A DNA stretch of 64,000 nucleotides. Source: Niveispirillum fermenti. GTDB lineage: Bacteria > Pseudomonadota > Alphaproteobacteria > Azospirillales > Azospirillaceae. A program made the translations under genes and the position numbers. Each line of letters starts with the position of its first letter. The stretch's first letter is position 1. A model generated the notes under the pieces. The model worked only from the letters and a program-made list of their open reading frames with translations, had not been told where the DNA came from and ran no database searches. Positions 42,666 through 50,324 of the stretch are shown piece by piece. The stretch covers positions 186,001 through 250,000 of the forward strand of contig NZ_JBLTXA010000001.1 of assembly GCF_048066175.1 (NCBI RefSeq). Reading direction: 5' to 3'.

Positions 42666-43384
42666 GGGGCCTTCACCTCGGTCACCGCCCCCGGCCGCTT
42701 CTGCCGGCGCAGCAGCCACATCACGCCGAACAGATCGAACAGGCCGATGGCCGCCCGGTGCAGGTTGGTGTATTTCGATACGCCCGACAGGCGCGGCCGG
42801 TCCGCGATGGGCATATTGGCATAGGCGAGGCCCCGCCCGCGCACGAAGGCCGGCAGGAAACGGTGCAGGCAATCGATGGCCGGCAGGTCGCAGAACAGGT
42901 CGCGGCGCATCAGCTTCAGCCCGCTGCCGGTATCCGGGCAGTCATCCCGCAGCATGGCCCGGCGCAGCCGGTTGGCGAAGGTCGAGGCCAGACGCTTGGA
43001 CCGCGGCGCGCGGCGCGTCACCCGCACGCCATTGACCAGCACCAGCGAAGGGTCGGCAGCCAGCATGGACAGCATGGCGGGAATGTCGGCCGGGTCGTTC
43101 TGGCCGTCGCCATCCATCAGCACCAGCCAGTCCCCCGCCGCCGCCCGCGCGCCCGTGACCAGTCCGGCGCTTTTGCCGGCACAATATTCATGCCGGATCA
43201 GGCGCAGGGTGGGATATCCGGGCAGCCCCCCCTGCACGCGCGCCGCCGTGGCATCGCGGGAGGCATCGTCGACAACGATCACCTCGAATGCGGGGCCGCC
43301 CGCCATGGCGGCATAAATTTCAGCCAGAAGCGGCAGGATGTTGTCCTGCTCGTCATGGACGGAGATGACCACGGAAAGGTACAC
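42662..43384 (-). CDS. Family 2 glycosyltransferase (dolichyl/undecaprenyl-phosphate sugar synthase-like)
   Basis: A 240-residue GT-A enzyme related to dolichyl-phosphate mannose synthase and ArnC. SVVISVHDEQDNILPLL at the N-terminus, VIVVDDASRDAT (UDP/GDP-binding Asp), LVLMDGDGQNDPADIP (the DxD-type metal motif) and the late CPDTGSGLKLMRRD block are intact. It has no clear C-terminal membrane helices, unlike ArnC, so it may rely on the LAB_N protein. GTG start at 43384 with GGGAGG about 5 bases upstream. First gene of a three-gene coupled operon for lipid glycosylation. Confidence 0.88.
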   Translation of the reverse strand: MYLSVVISVHDEQDNILPLLAEIYAAMAGGPAFEVIVVDDASRDATAARVQGGLPGYPTLRLIRHEYCAGKSAGLVTGARAAAGDWLVLMDGDGQNDPADIPAMLSMLAADPSLVLVNGVRVTRRAPRSKRLASTFANRLRRAMLRDDCPDTGSGLKLMRRDLFCDLPAIDCLHRFLPAFVRGRGLAYANMPIADRPRLSGVSKYTNLHRAAIGLFDLFGVMWLLRRQKRPGAVTEVKAP

Positions 43385-43486
43385 GCAACCTCCCTGTCGG
43401 TCGGGGGACGATCTCTGCGGGAATAATCCGAAAGCAGGATGAAGGAAAGTGACGCTTTGAAGCAGCCGCCGTGCGGCATCCGGGGG

Positions 43487-44119
43487 TCAGAGCCCCGCCG
43501 CCAGCGTCACACCCGCCGCCCGCAACCGATGCAGGGCGGTTGCCAGCGATCCACCCAGGTCGATGGCCCGGCTGGCACCCGTCAGCAACACGGACGCAAA
43601 ACCCAGGCGGGTCGCATCCTCGGCCGAGTAGGCCACGCAGTAATCGGTGGCAAGCCCGGCAAAGAACAGCCGCGTGAAACCCCGTTCCCGGCAATAGCCG
43701 CCAAGACCCGTGGTCGTGGTCCGGTCATTTTCAAAGAAGGCCGAATAACTGTCGAGATCGGGACGGAAGCCCTTGCGCACGATCAGGCCCGCCATGGGCA
43801 CATCCAGGCCGGGATGGAATGCCGCCCCCGCCGTGCCCTGCACGCAATGGGTGGGCCACAGGGTCTGGGTTCCATAGGACAGGGTGATATCCTGAAACGG
43901 TATGGTGCCCGGATGGCTGGCCGCAAAGCTGGAATGGCCCGGCGGATGCCAATCCTGGGTCAGCACGACCCCGGCCCCGGCGGCGTGGAACCGTCGTGCC
44001 AGGGCATTGGCCGCCGGCACCACGGCATCACCATCGGCAACCGCCAGTGCCCCGCCGGAACAGAAATCATTCTGGATATCAACCAGGACCAGAAGGTCCG
44101 CCATTGTCAGCGCCGTCAT
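43487..44119 (-). CDS. pncA: Nicotinamidase / pyrazinamidase
   Basis: A 210-residue cysteine hydrolase converting nicotinamide to nicotinate in NAD salvage. The catalytic triad is visible as Asp in LVDIQNDFCSGG, Lys in IVRKGFRPDLDSYSAF and Cys in GLATDYCVAY; metal ligands are in QDWHPPGHSSFA. The C-terminal AGVTLA ends normally. Start 44119 (MTALTMADLL) has GGAG just before it; ATG 44104 is the alternative. It follows the guanine deaminase gene with a 19-base gap in the same direction. nadE at 58298 acts later in the same pathway. Confidence 0.92.
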   Translation of the reverse strand: MTALTMADLLVLVDIQNDFCSGGALAVADGDAVVPAANALARRFHAAGAGVVLTQDWHPPGHSSFAASHPGTIPFQDITLSYGTQTLWPTHCVQGTAGAAFHPGLDVPMAGLIVRKGFRPDLDSYSAFFENDRTTTTGLGGYCRERGFTRLFFAGLATDYCVAYSAEDATRLGFASVLLTGASRAIDLGGSLATALHRLRAAGVTLAAGL

Positions 44120-44138
44120 CTCCGCCCCCGCACGCCCT

Positions 44139-44615
44139 TCAATAGGGAACGCGATCCGCCTTCCCGCACCAGGCCTTGAACACGGCCAGCGCCGCCCCGT
44201 TGGGGCGGTGTTCACACGGGATGATACGATTGTCGGGCGGGCTTGCCACCTGCTCATAGATCAGCGCGTCGTCAAAGCCGATCTCCGCCGCCTGGAACCG
44301 GTCGTTGGCATAGACGATGCGGTCCACCCGCGCCCACAGGGCGGATGCCAGGCACATGGGGCACGGCTCGCAACTGGCATAAAGCGTCGCACCGCGCAGA
44401 TCGAAGCGGGCCAAGGCGCGACAGGCATCGCGAATGGCCACCACCTCGGCATGGGCAGTGGGGTCGTTCGTGGATGTGACCTGGTTCCAGCCGCGGCCCA
44501 CGACATGACCGTCCAGCACGACAACAGACCCGAAGGGCCCGCCATGGCCGGCCTCCATGCCCTGGCGCGACAGCTCGGCGGCCAGTGTCAGGAATTGCTG
44601 GTCTGGATCGGACAT
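44139..44615 (-). CDS. guaD: Guanine deaminase (cytidine deaminase-fold, GuaD type)
   Basis: A 158-residue CDA-fold deaminase close to the B. subtilis GuaD pattern: GGPFGSVVV at 26-34, TSTNDPTAHAEVVAIRDAC (zinc His plus catalytic Glu), YASCEPCPMCLASALWAR (two zinc cysteines) and the distinctive FDDALIYEQV segment with the domain-swapped C-terminus ending KADRVPY. It should convert guanine to xanthine. ATG 44615 (MSDPDQQFLTL) is the family start. A TadA-type tRNA deaminase is less likely because the GuaD-specific C-terminal half is present. Confidence 0.85.
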   Translation of the reverse strand: MSDPDQQFLTLAAELSRQGMEAGHGGPFGSVVVLDGHVVGRGWNQVTSTNDPTAHAEVVAIRDACRALARFDLRGATLYASCEPCPMCLASALWARVDRIVYANDRFQAAEIGFDDALIYEQVASPPDNRIIPCEHRPNGAALAVFKAWCGKADRVPY

Positions 44616-44711
44616 GGCGGCGGGCGCTTTCGGGCAGGATGGCGGGAAACCACCCAGGGATAGCGCCCGCACCCGCCGCCTGTCACGGGGATATTGGCGG
44701 CAACCGCCGCC

Positions 44712-44809
44712 GCGCCGCTGGTGCGGCGGCGCCAAGCCAACGAATGTTGGCGCCGGCGATTGGGCGGTGATCAGAACCTATGGGTTCTGATCACCGCAAA
44801 ATAGTATCA
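44712..44809 (-). repeat. Modular palindromic repeat, copy 3 (DUF3309 gene 3' end)
   Basis: Core palindrome GCGGTGATCAGAACC / GGTTCTGATCACCGC at 44764-44797 (loop TATG) with terminal AAAATAGTATCA at 44798-44809, whose last triplet is the TGA stop of the DUF3309 gene on the minus strand. To its left is the central module shared with copy 1, including CCAAC-GAAT-GTTGG (44737-44750) and a GCCGC-TGGT-GCGGC hairpin (44714-44727). Confidence 0.88.
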
Positions 44810-44959
44810 GATATGGCCCAACAGGACCAGGATCAGCACGACAATCAGCACGGTGCCCAGCAGGCCGGAGGGGCCATACCCCCACCCCCGGCTGTAGGGC
44901 CAGGCCGGAATGATGCCGATCAGGAGAAGGATCAGGATGATAAGGAGGACGGTGGACAT
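44807..44959 (-). CDS. DUF3309 small membrane protein
   Basis: A 50-residue protein of two hydrophobic helices separated by WPYSRGWGYGPSG, the hallmark of DUF3309, a very small family common in proteobacteria and without a known function; it is probably an inner-membrane micro-protein. It begins MSTVLLIILILLL and ends VLLGHI. The stop codon TGA is part of the outer end of palindromic repeat copy 3. It is divergent from the Rnk-like gene with a short tandem repeat between them. Confidence 0.88.
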   Translation of the reverse strand: MSTVLLIILILLLIGIIPAWPYSRGWGYGPSGLLGTVLIVVLILVLLGHI

Positions 44960-45059
44960 GGCTTCACCCATCTTCTGTTGTTGTTCCTCATGTCTTCTCA
45001 ACACGTGAGAACCGGACAAGGGTGCGAGCCATGGCGTATTAACACTTTGGGAGACCGGA

Positions 45060-45094
45060 GAGGACACAGGGCACAAGAGGACACAAGGGCACAT
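45060..45094. repeat. Short tandem direct repeat, about 17 bases x 2
   Basis: GAGGACACAGGGCACAA (45060-45076) is followed directly by GAGGACACAAGGGCACAT (45077-45094), one base longer. It lies in the divergent space between the DUF3309 and Rnk-like genes, about 100 bases before the latter. A small inverted repeat TTCTCA-N5-TGAGAA is at 44995-45011. Either could be a binding site; no function is evident. Confidence 0.45.
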
Positions 45095-45192
45095 GGGACC
45101 GTCCATTCACGGGGATTGACCTTTTGCCGCCATTCGTCCTTCCTGTGGGGGGTGTCCGCCGCGGGCGGCCCCTTTTTCAAACCGAGGAAGAC

Positions 45193-45597
45193 ATGAACAG
45201 AAAAACCCAGATCGGGGATCCGCCGATCCGTATCCTGCGCGACGACCTTGAAAGGCTTGAAACCCTTCTTGATTCCATGCACCGGTCCTACGCGCGCATC
45301 TCCCTGTTCCTGCAGGAGGAACTGCTGCGCGCCGATATCGTCGACAAACAGCCGCGATCGCCCTTCGTGGGCCTGGGGTCGCATGTCGCCTTCGTCGACG
45401 AACAAGGGGCCCCCCACGCCGGCACCCTTTTCATGCCAGAGGACGGGTGTACCAGCCTGCCCGACGGGATTTCCATCCTGACCCCCGTTGGCTGTGCCCT
45501 GCTGGGCCTGTCGCAGGGGCAGAGCATCGGGTATGAGACCGTGGACGGGCGCAAGAAGCGCATCACGGTCACCGGGGTCCGGCCGCCAGACCCCTGA
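45193..45597 (+). CDS. Rnk/GreA-C-terminal-like protein (nucleoside diphosphate kinase regulator type)
   Basis: A 134-residue protein with a short N-terminal coiled part (ILRDDLERLETLLDSM) and the GreA/GreB C-terminal FKBP-like domain: VGLGSHVAFVDE, DGISILTPVGCALLGLSQGQSI and a final GRKKRITVTGV strand. This layout matches Rnk rather than full GreA because the long coiled-coil finger is missing, so it should bind near the RNA polymerase channel or act as a regulator. GAGGAA lies 5 bases before ATG 45193. Confidence 0.82.
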   Translation: MNRKTQIGDPPIRILRDDLERLETLLDSMHRSYARISLFLQEELLRADIVDKQPRSPFVGLGSHVAFVDEQGAPHAGTLFMPEDGCTSLPDGISILTPVGCALLGLSQGQSIGYETVDGRKKRITVTGVRPPDP

Positions 45598-45706
45598 CCA
45601 TACCCACATCGCCCCGGCCCGTCACGCCTCCGGCTTCACCGCCGCGGGGCGGGGGCGGGCCGGCCGGCGGCGAAGGCAGGGGCATGTTCGCCCTGGACGG
45701 GGCAGA

Positions 45707-46210
45707 TCAGCCGAACTGCAACAGGCCCGGTGCCTTATCGATGATCTCTTCCAGGATCATCTCCGCCGTTTCCAGGTCGCCCTTCAGCTTGTCGCCCATG
45801 GCCTTGGCATATTCGGGCCGACGCAGCTTTTCCGCCGCGTCGTGCAGGCTGCGCAGTTCGGAAATGAATATCTCCCGCGCGCCCAGCGGCAGCATGGTCT
45901 TGGCCGACAGGACGAAGAAAAAGCGCATGCTGGCCCGGATCAGCAGCCCCAGCATCAGCGTGTCCAGCCGGGCATATTCCTCCTTCAGGTCGTCGACACG
46001 GGCCGTATCCACGGCGCGCAGCCGCCCTTCGATCAGAATGCAGAGCGCTTTGAACTCCCCCACCTTGTTGCGAAATTCGTTATAGGTCTGGAAACTGTCC
46101 TTGGCGGCCTCGTCCTCGGCCAGCTTGGCCAGTCGCATCGCCTCACGCGCCTGCCCCTCCAGCGCGCCCAGCAGGTCCTGGATTTCCTTGCGGGTATAGG
46201 TGCGCTTCAT
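45707..46210 (-). CDS. Conserved hypothetical helical protein
   Basis: A 167-residue, predicted all-alpha protein that I cannot assign. It begins MKRTYTRKEIQDLLGALEGQ and has repeated charged heptad-like stretches (AMRLAKLAEDEAAKDSFQ, RVDDLKEEYARLDTLM, RRPEYAKAMGDKLKGDLETAEMILEEIID), with a central more hydrophobic segment IRASMRFFFVLSAKTMLPLG. No signal peptide. It converges with the Rnk-like gene. Codon use fits the chromosome, so it is probably a real lineage-conserved gene. Confidence 0.65.
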   Translation of the reverse strand: MKRTYTRKEIQDLLGALEGQAREAMRLAKLAEDEAAKDSFQTYNEFRNKVGEFKALCILIEGRLRAVDTARVDDLKEEYARLDTLMLGLLIRASMRFFFVLSAKTMLPLGAREIFISELRSLHDAAEKLRRPEYAKAMGDKLKGDLETAEMILEEIIDKAPGLLQFG

Positions 46211-46512
46211 GGCAGGCGTCAGCTCGATCAGTCGGAACCGGATATCGCACCTATATAAGCAATCCCGCCCCTACCCGGAAGCCCGCCCCGATGGTCAGGA
46301 TGGTTTTTCTGAAGGGAAACGGTATGGCGGGGCAACCGCATGGACATCACGCACCAATGCATGTTCGCCTGCTCCTGAACATCCTCATGGCGCCATCATC
46401 CTATTTACCCGCTTCCCCCGCATCTTCCATAGTGGTTCAACGGCAAAGGAAACCGGGGGCCTCGGAAAGGCCCATTGTCCGGTCCAGTGCGCCAATGCCG
46501 GGAGGCACGTCC
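46211..46512. other. Intergenic interval upstream of YCII-type gene
   Basis: A 302-base divergent gap. I see a TATATAAG run near 46251 that might serve the minus-strand hypothetical gene, and GGAGG at 46501-46505 as ribosome site for the gene at 46513. No other structure was found. Confidence 0.5.
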
Positions 46513-46881
46513 ATGAACACGAACGATACCTATCTCGCGGTTTTCACCAGCAACAAGGCCAGCCCCCGCTGGCAGGCCTGGTATGCGATGTCCGGCGAGG
46601 AGAGGCGGGCCAGGGACGAGGAGGGGCTTGCCGCCCTTAAGGCGTGGGACGAGGCGCATCGGAACGTGATCGTCTATGCGGGCGGACCACTTGGCCCGAC
46701 CAAGCGCACGTCGCCGGAGGGCGTGGCGGATGTGGTCAATGAGTTGACCGTCTTCGTCGTGGTGCGCGCCTCGTCACACGAGGCGGCGGCGCGGCTGTTC
46801 GAGGGTCATCCGCACTTCACCATCTTCCCCTGCGACAGCGTCGATGTGATGCCGCTCCTCGGTCCCAAATCCGACATGTGA
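46513..46881 (+). CDS. YCII-related domain protein
   Basis: A 122-residue protein with a YCII-like ferredoxin fold: YLAVFTSNKASPRWQAWYAM at the N-terminus, GLAALKAWDEAHRNVIVYAGGPLGPTKR in the middle and SHEAAARLFEGHPHFTIFPCDSVDVMPLL at the end. Residue pattern matches DGPF/YCII proteins often linked to sigma-factor or metabolite-sensing operons, but none of these partners is here. GGAGG is 7 bases before ATG 46513. It is followed after 10 bases by the DUF2200 gene, probably one transcript. Confidence 0.8.
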   Translation: MNTNDTYLAVFTSNKASPRWQAWYAMSGEERRARDEEGLAALKAWDEAHRNVIVYAGGPLGPTKRTSPEGVADVVNELTVFVVVRASSHEAAARLFEGHPHFTIFPCDSVDVMPLLGPKSDM

Positions 46882-46891
46882 GGCCGCACCC

Positions 46892-47242
46892 ATGACGAAG
46901 CACCGCCTCTATACGATGAGTTTCGCCAAGGTTCACCCGCTCTATGTCGCCAAGGCGGAACGGAAGGGCCGCACCAGGGCAGAGGTCGATAAGATCATCT
47001 GCTGGCTGACCGGTTACACCCAGCCCGGACTCGACGCCGAACTGGCCAGGCAAACCAGCTTCGAGGATTTCTTCGCCCAGGCGCCGCGACTGAACCCTTC
47101 GCGGGATCTGGTCACAGGCGTGGTCTGCGGTGTCCGGGTGGAAAATGTCGAAGATCCGCTGATGAAGGAAATACGCATCCTCGACAAGCTGGTCGACGAG
47201 CTTGCCAAAGGCCGGCCGATGGAAAAGATATTGCGGCAATAA
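46892..47242 (+). CDS. DUF2200-family protein
   Basis: A 116-residue protein that closely follows the DUF2200 pattern: MTKHRLYTMSFAKVHPLYVAKAERKGRT, VDKIICWLTGYTQ, FFAQAPRLNPSR, GVVCGVRVENVEDPLMKEIRILDKLVDELAKG and a KILRQ end. The family is widespread in bacteria, cytosolic and uncharacterised. Its TAA stop codon is at the same time the first triplet of palindromic repeat copy 4, yet the C-terminus has the expected family length, so the gene is intact. Confidence 0.9.
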   Translation: MTKHRLYTMSFAKVHPLYVAKAERKGRTRAEVDKIICWLTGYTQPGLDAELARQTSFEDFFAQAPRLNPSRDLVTGVVCGVRVENVEDPLMKEIRILDKLVDELAKGRPMEKILRQ

Positions 47243-47340
47243 TACTATTTTGCGGTGATCAGAACCAATTGGTTCTGATCACCGCCCTCAGTCGCCGCCG
47301 GACCAACTTGCGATGAGTTCTACTCATCGCAAGTTGGTAT
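47240..47340 (+). repeat. Modular palindromic repeat, copy 4 (MITE-like form with two hairpin ends)
   Basis: From left: TAATACTATTTT (47240-47251, beginning with the DUF2200 stop), 34-base palindrome (47252-47285), linker, 24-base block identical to copy 1 (47289-47312), and a 17-base-arm hairpin ACCAACTTGCGATGAGT/ACTCATCGCAAGTTGGT (47302-47338) ending in AT. The two outer ends read inward as ATACTATTTTGCGGTGATCA and ATACCAACTTGCGATGAGTA, i.e. related terminal inverted repeats. Confidence 0.88.
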
Positions 47341-47407
47341 AAGATGGAGGGGAAGCGGCAGGGCGCGCACCCGCCGCCGGCCTCTCCCCTTTCCGCCGCC
47401 TGACCGC

Positions 47408-48385
47408 TCAGGCGTTGAAGTCCAGGCCCCAGGCCTCGTACTGGTCGCGCTCCTCGGCCCAGTTCTCCCGCACCTTCACGAACAGGACCAGATGGACCGG
47501 ACGGCCCAGGAAATCCTGCATCTCCACCCGGGCAGCGGTGGAGATGGACTTGATGCGGCTGCCGCCCTTGCCCAGGATGATGGCCTTCTGGCTGTCGCGC
47601 TGGACATAGATCACCTGCGCGATTCGCACGGAGCCGTTCTCGAACTCCTCCCAGCTTTCCGTTTCCACGGTCGTGGCATAGGGCACTTCCTGGTGAAGCT
47701 GGAGGAACAGCTTCTCCCGCGTGATCTCCGCGGCCAGCAGACGCTCGGGCATGTCGGAAAGCTGGTCCGGCGGATAGAGCCAGGGGCCTTCCGGCACCGA
47801 CGACGCGAACCAGGACAGCAGCGTGTCCAGCCCGTCACCCGTCAGGGCCGACACCATGAAGGTCTCTGTGAAGATGCCGAACGCCGCGAATTCAGATGCC
47901 AGCGCCAGAAGGCGCTCCCGCTTGATCAGGTCGATCTTGTTCAGCACCAGCACGGCCTGGCGCCCGGCGTCCTTCAGGCGGTCAACGATGCCGCGCGTGT
48001 CGTCATCGATGCGGCGCTGGCTGGCATCGAACAGTACGGCCACCTGGTCGGCATCGGTCGCCCCCTGCCATGCGGCGGCCACCATGGCACGTTCCAACCG
48101 CTTCTTCGGGGTGAAGATGCCGGGCGTGTCGACATAAAGGATCTGGCTGTCGGCCACCATGCCGATGCCCAGCACGCGCGAGCGCGTGGTCTGCACCTTG
48201 GGGCTGACGATGGAAACCTTGGTGCCGACCAGCGCGTTCAGCAGCGTGGACTTGCCCGCATTGGGCGCACCGACCAGCGCCACGAAGCCGCAGCGCGGAT
48301 GGACCGGTGCGGGGCGGGCGGGGGCGTCGCCATCGGTGTCCTGGCCCGCGAGAAAGCGGGAAACGATATCGTCGGGATCGGTCAT
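47408..48385 (-). CDS. era: GTPase Era
   Basis: A 325-residue ribosome-assembly GTPase that binds the 3' end of 16S rRNA. G1 is GAPNAGKST (about 39-47), G3 VDTPGIF, G4 LNKIDLI, and the C-terminal KH domain has the LGKGGSRIKSI loop. An extra 30-residue N-terminal extension rich in Asp/Pro precedes the G domain, common in alphaproteobacteria. The ATG overlaps the rnc stop by four bases. A small CGCCTGA-loop-TCAGGCG hairpin covers the stop codon (47397-47414). Confidence 0.97.
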   Translation of the reverse strand: MTDPDDIVSRFLAGQDTDGDAPARPAPVHPRCGFVALVGAPNAGKSTLLNALVGTKVSIVSPKVQTTRSRVLGIGMVADSQILYVDTPGIFTPKKRLERAMVAAAWQGATDADQVAVLFDASQRRIDDDTRGIVDRLKDAGRQAVLVLNKIDLIKRERLLALASEFAAFGIFTETFMVSALTGDGLDTLLSWFASSVPEGPWLYPPDQLSDMPERLLAAEITREKLFLQLHQEVPYATTVETESWEEFENGSVRIAQVIYVQRDSQKAIILGKGGSRIKSISTAARVEMQDFLGRPVHLVLFVKVRENWAEERDQYEAWGLDFNA

Positions 48386-49071
48386 GACTTGCGTATCCGG
48401 GTCAGCAGGGCTTCGGCGGCAGCCTTTTCCGCCACCCGTTTGGAAGGACCGGAAGCGATGGCCGGCTCATGGCCCTCAACCTCCACGGAGATTTGGAAGA
48501 CGGGCGCATGGTCCGGACCGCTGCGGCCGATATCCTTATAAAGCGGCAGTTTCTGTCCGCGCGCCAGCGCCCATTCCTGAAGGCCGGTCTTCGGGTCCTG
48601 CGGGGGTGCGGCCCGCGCGCCTTCCAGCGCCGCATCCCAATGCCGGCGGATGAAGCCGGCCGCCGCCGGCAGACCGCCATCCAGGTACAAGGCACCGATC
48701 ACCGCCTCGCAGGCATCGGCCAGGATGGCCGGCTTCACATCGCCCGCCTGTTCGCCAGGCGCCAGGCGCAGGAACCGGCCGAGCCCGATGCGCCCCGCCA
48801 CCACCACCAGCGCCTCTGCCCGGACCAGCGCCGTCAGGCGGCGGGCCAGCGCCCCTTCCTGCTCCTTGGGAAACCGTTCCAGCAGCCATTCGGCCACGAT
48901 CAGGCCCAGCACGCGGTCGCCCAGGAACTCCAGCCGCTCATACCCCTTGCCCACGGCGCGGCGGTTGACACCGCCCACCGATGGATGCGTCAGCGCTTCC
49001 ACCAGCCGCGCCTGATCGGCGAACCGGTGGCCCAGGATATCCTGAAGCGCATCAAGCCCGGCATCCATCAT
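48382..49071 (-). CDS. rnc: Ribonuclease III
   Basis: A 229-residue double-strand RNA endonuclease for rRNA and mRNA processing. The signature ERLEFLGDRVLGLIVAEWL (residues 43-61) carries the catalytic Glu/Asp, with DACEAVIGALYLDGG supplying the second pair; the C-terminal dsRBD is about residues 155-226 (KTGLQEWALARGQKLPLY, GPSKRVAEKAAAEALL). Start 49071 uses an ATGA overlap with lepB; ATG 49068 directly follows. The order lepB-rnc-era is classical and allows coordinated control. Confidence 0.97.
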   Translation of the reverse strand: MMDAGLDALQDILGHRFADQARLVEALTHPSVGGVNRRAVGKGYERLEFLGDRVLGLIVAEWLLERFPKEQEGALARRLTALVRAEALVVVAGRIGLGRFLRLAPGEQAGDVKPAILADACEAVIGALYLDGGLPAAAGFIRRHWDAALEGARAAPPQDPKTGLQEWALARGQKLPLYKDIGRSGPDHAPVFQISVEVEGHEPAIASGPSKRVAEKAAAEALLTRIRKS

Positions 49072-49901
49072 TGAACCCTTTCCCAGAACCGTTCGGTGCG
49101 GATCGCCTGGCCCCAGCGCCAGAAGCGCCACAGGCTCTCCTCTTCCCGCACCGACAAAAAGATGTAGGTGGCCCGGCCCACGAGATTTTCCACCGGGATG
49201 AAGCCCACGACGTCCGGTACACGGCTGTCCTGCGAATTGTCGCGGCTGTCGCCGATACCGAACACATGGCCCGGCGGTACGTTGAAGACGGGCGTATTGT
49301 CCAGTGGCCCGAAATCGCCCGACATCTCGATCACGGGATGCTGGCGGCCGCCGGGCAGCGTCTCGATATATTGCGGGGCCGTGAACGCGCCGCCGAACCC
49401 TTCATGCAGAACATAATCGGGCGCGCGGATGCGGGCCACCATCTCGCCATTGATGTACAATGCGCCGCCGATCATCTGCACGCGGTCGCAGGGCAGGCCC
49501 ACGATGCGCTTGATATAGTCGATCGAGGTATCCTTGGGCAGCTTGAATACGGCCACGTCGCCGCGTTCGGGCAAACGGCCGAACAGACGGCCCGGCGCCC
49601 CCTGGCAGTCGGCCGTCACGGCCGGCGCATCATCCCCGAAGCGCAGGAATTCCGGCAGGGAATAGCGGCTGTAGCCATAGGCCGCCTTGTTCACGAACAG
49701 ATAGTCCCCCACCAGCAGGGTCGGCACCATCGATCCCGTGGGAATGTTGAACGCCTCCACCGCCAAGGTCCGAAACCCCAGGACGACCAGCACGCAGATC
49801 AGCATGAAGCGCACGCTTTCCCCCCAGCCGCCGACGGCATGCGGCTTGGTTTCCACCAGTGGCGGCAATACTTCGTCCTGCGGGCGGCGAGGCTGTTCCA
49901 T
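49068..49901 (-). CDS. lepB: Signal peptidase I
   Basis: A 277-residue inner-membrane protease removing signal peptides. One N-terminal helix (about 29-49) precedes the catalytic serine in NIPTGSMVPTLLVGDYLFVNK; the general-base lysine is in DYIKRIVGLPCDRVQM, followed by FGIGDSRDNSQDSR, the family C-terminal box. In the second box Cys replaces the more usual Gly (LPCDRV). Box D to C-terminus is complete. It overlaps rnc and follows acpS by six bases. Confidence 0.96.
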   Translation of the reverse strand: MEQPRRPQDEVLPPLVETKPHAVGGWGESVRFMLICVLVVLGFRTLAVEAFNIPTGSMVPTLLVGDYLFVNKAAYGYSRYSLPEFLRFGDDAPAVTADCQGAPGRLFGRLPERGDVAVFKLPKDTSIDYIKRIVGLPCDRVQMIGGALYINGEMVARIRAPDYVLHEGFGGAFTAPQYIETLPGGRQHPVIEMSGDFGPLDNTPVFNVPPGHVFGIGDSRDNSQDSRVPDVVGFIPVENLVGRATYIFLSVREEESLWRFWRWGQAIRTERFWERVQ

Positions 49902-49907
49902 GGGCGG

Positions 49908-50324
49908 TCAGGCCGGTGGCTGGGCAATGGCGGAGATGACGACGAAGGCCTGGGCATAGGGGGGCTCATCCGTCATCGACAGATCGATGCGCGCATCCAT
50001 GCCGGCCGGCACCAGGGCGGACAGCCGGTCCCGCGCGCCGCCGGACAGCAGCAGGGCCGGCCGGCCCTTGCCGTCGGAGACGACCTCGATATCCTTGAAA
50101 TGCACGCCGTCGGCGTAACCCGTGCCCAGCGCCTTGGTCGCCGCCTCCTTCGCCGCGAACCGCTTGGCATAAAGGGCAGCACGCACAGGCCCGCGCCCCG
50201 CCGCATCGGCCCGCGCCCGCTCGCCAGCCGTGAAGATTCGGGCGGCGAAACGGTCGCCGAAACGGTCCAGGCTGGCCTGGATACGGCGGATATCGACCAG
50301 ATCGCTGCCGATCCCCAGGATCAT
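49908..50324 (-). CDS. acpS: Holo-[acyl-carrier-protein] synthase
   Basis: A 138-residue phosphopantetheinyl transferase that activates ACP. GIGSDLVDIRRI at 4-15 supplies the metal-binding Asp, and KRFAAKEAATKALGTG the Glu and Lys of the second motif; HFKDIEVVSDGKGRPAL follows. ATG 50324 overlaps the pdxJ stop by four bases. Position between pdxJ and lepB is the standard alphaproteobacterial order. Confidence 0.96.
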   Translation of the reverse strand: MILGIGSDLVDIRRIQASLDRFGDRFAARIFTAGERARADAAGRGPVRAALYAKRFAAKEAATKALGTGYADGVHFKDIEVVSDGKGRPALLLSGGARDRLSALVPAGMDARIDLSMTDEPPYAQAFVVISAIAQPPA

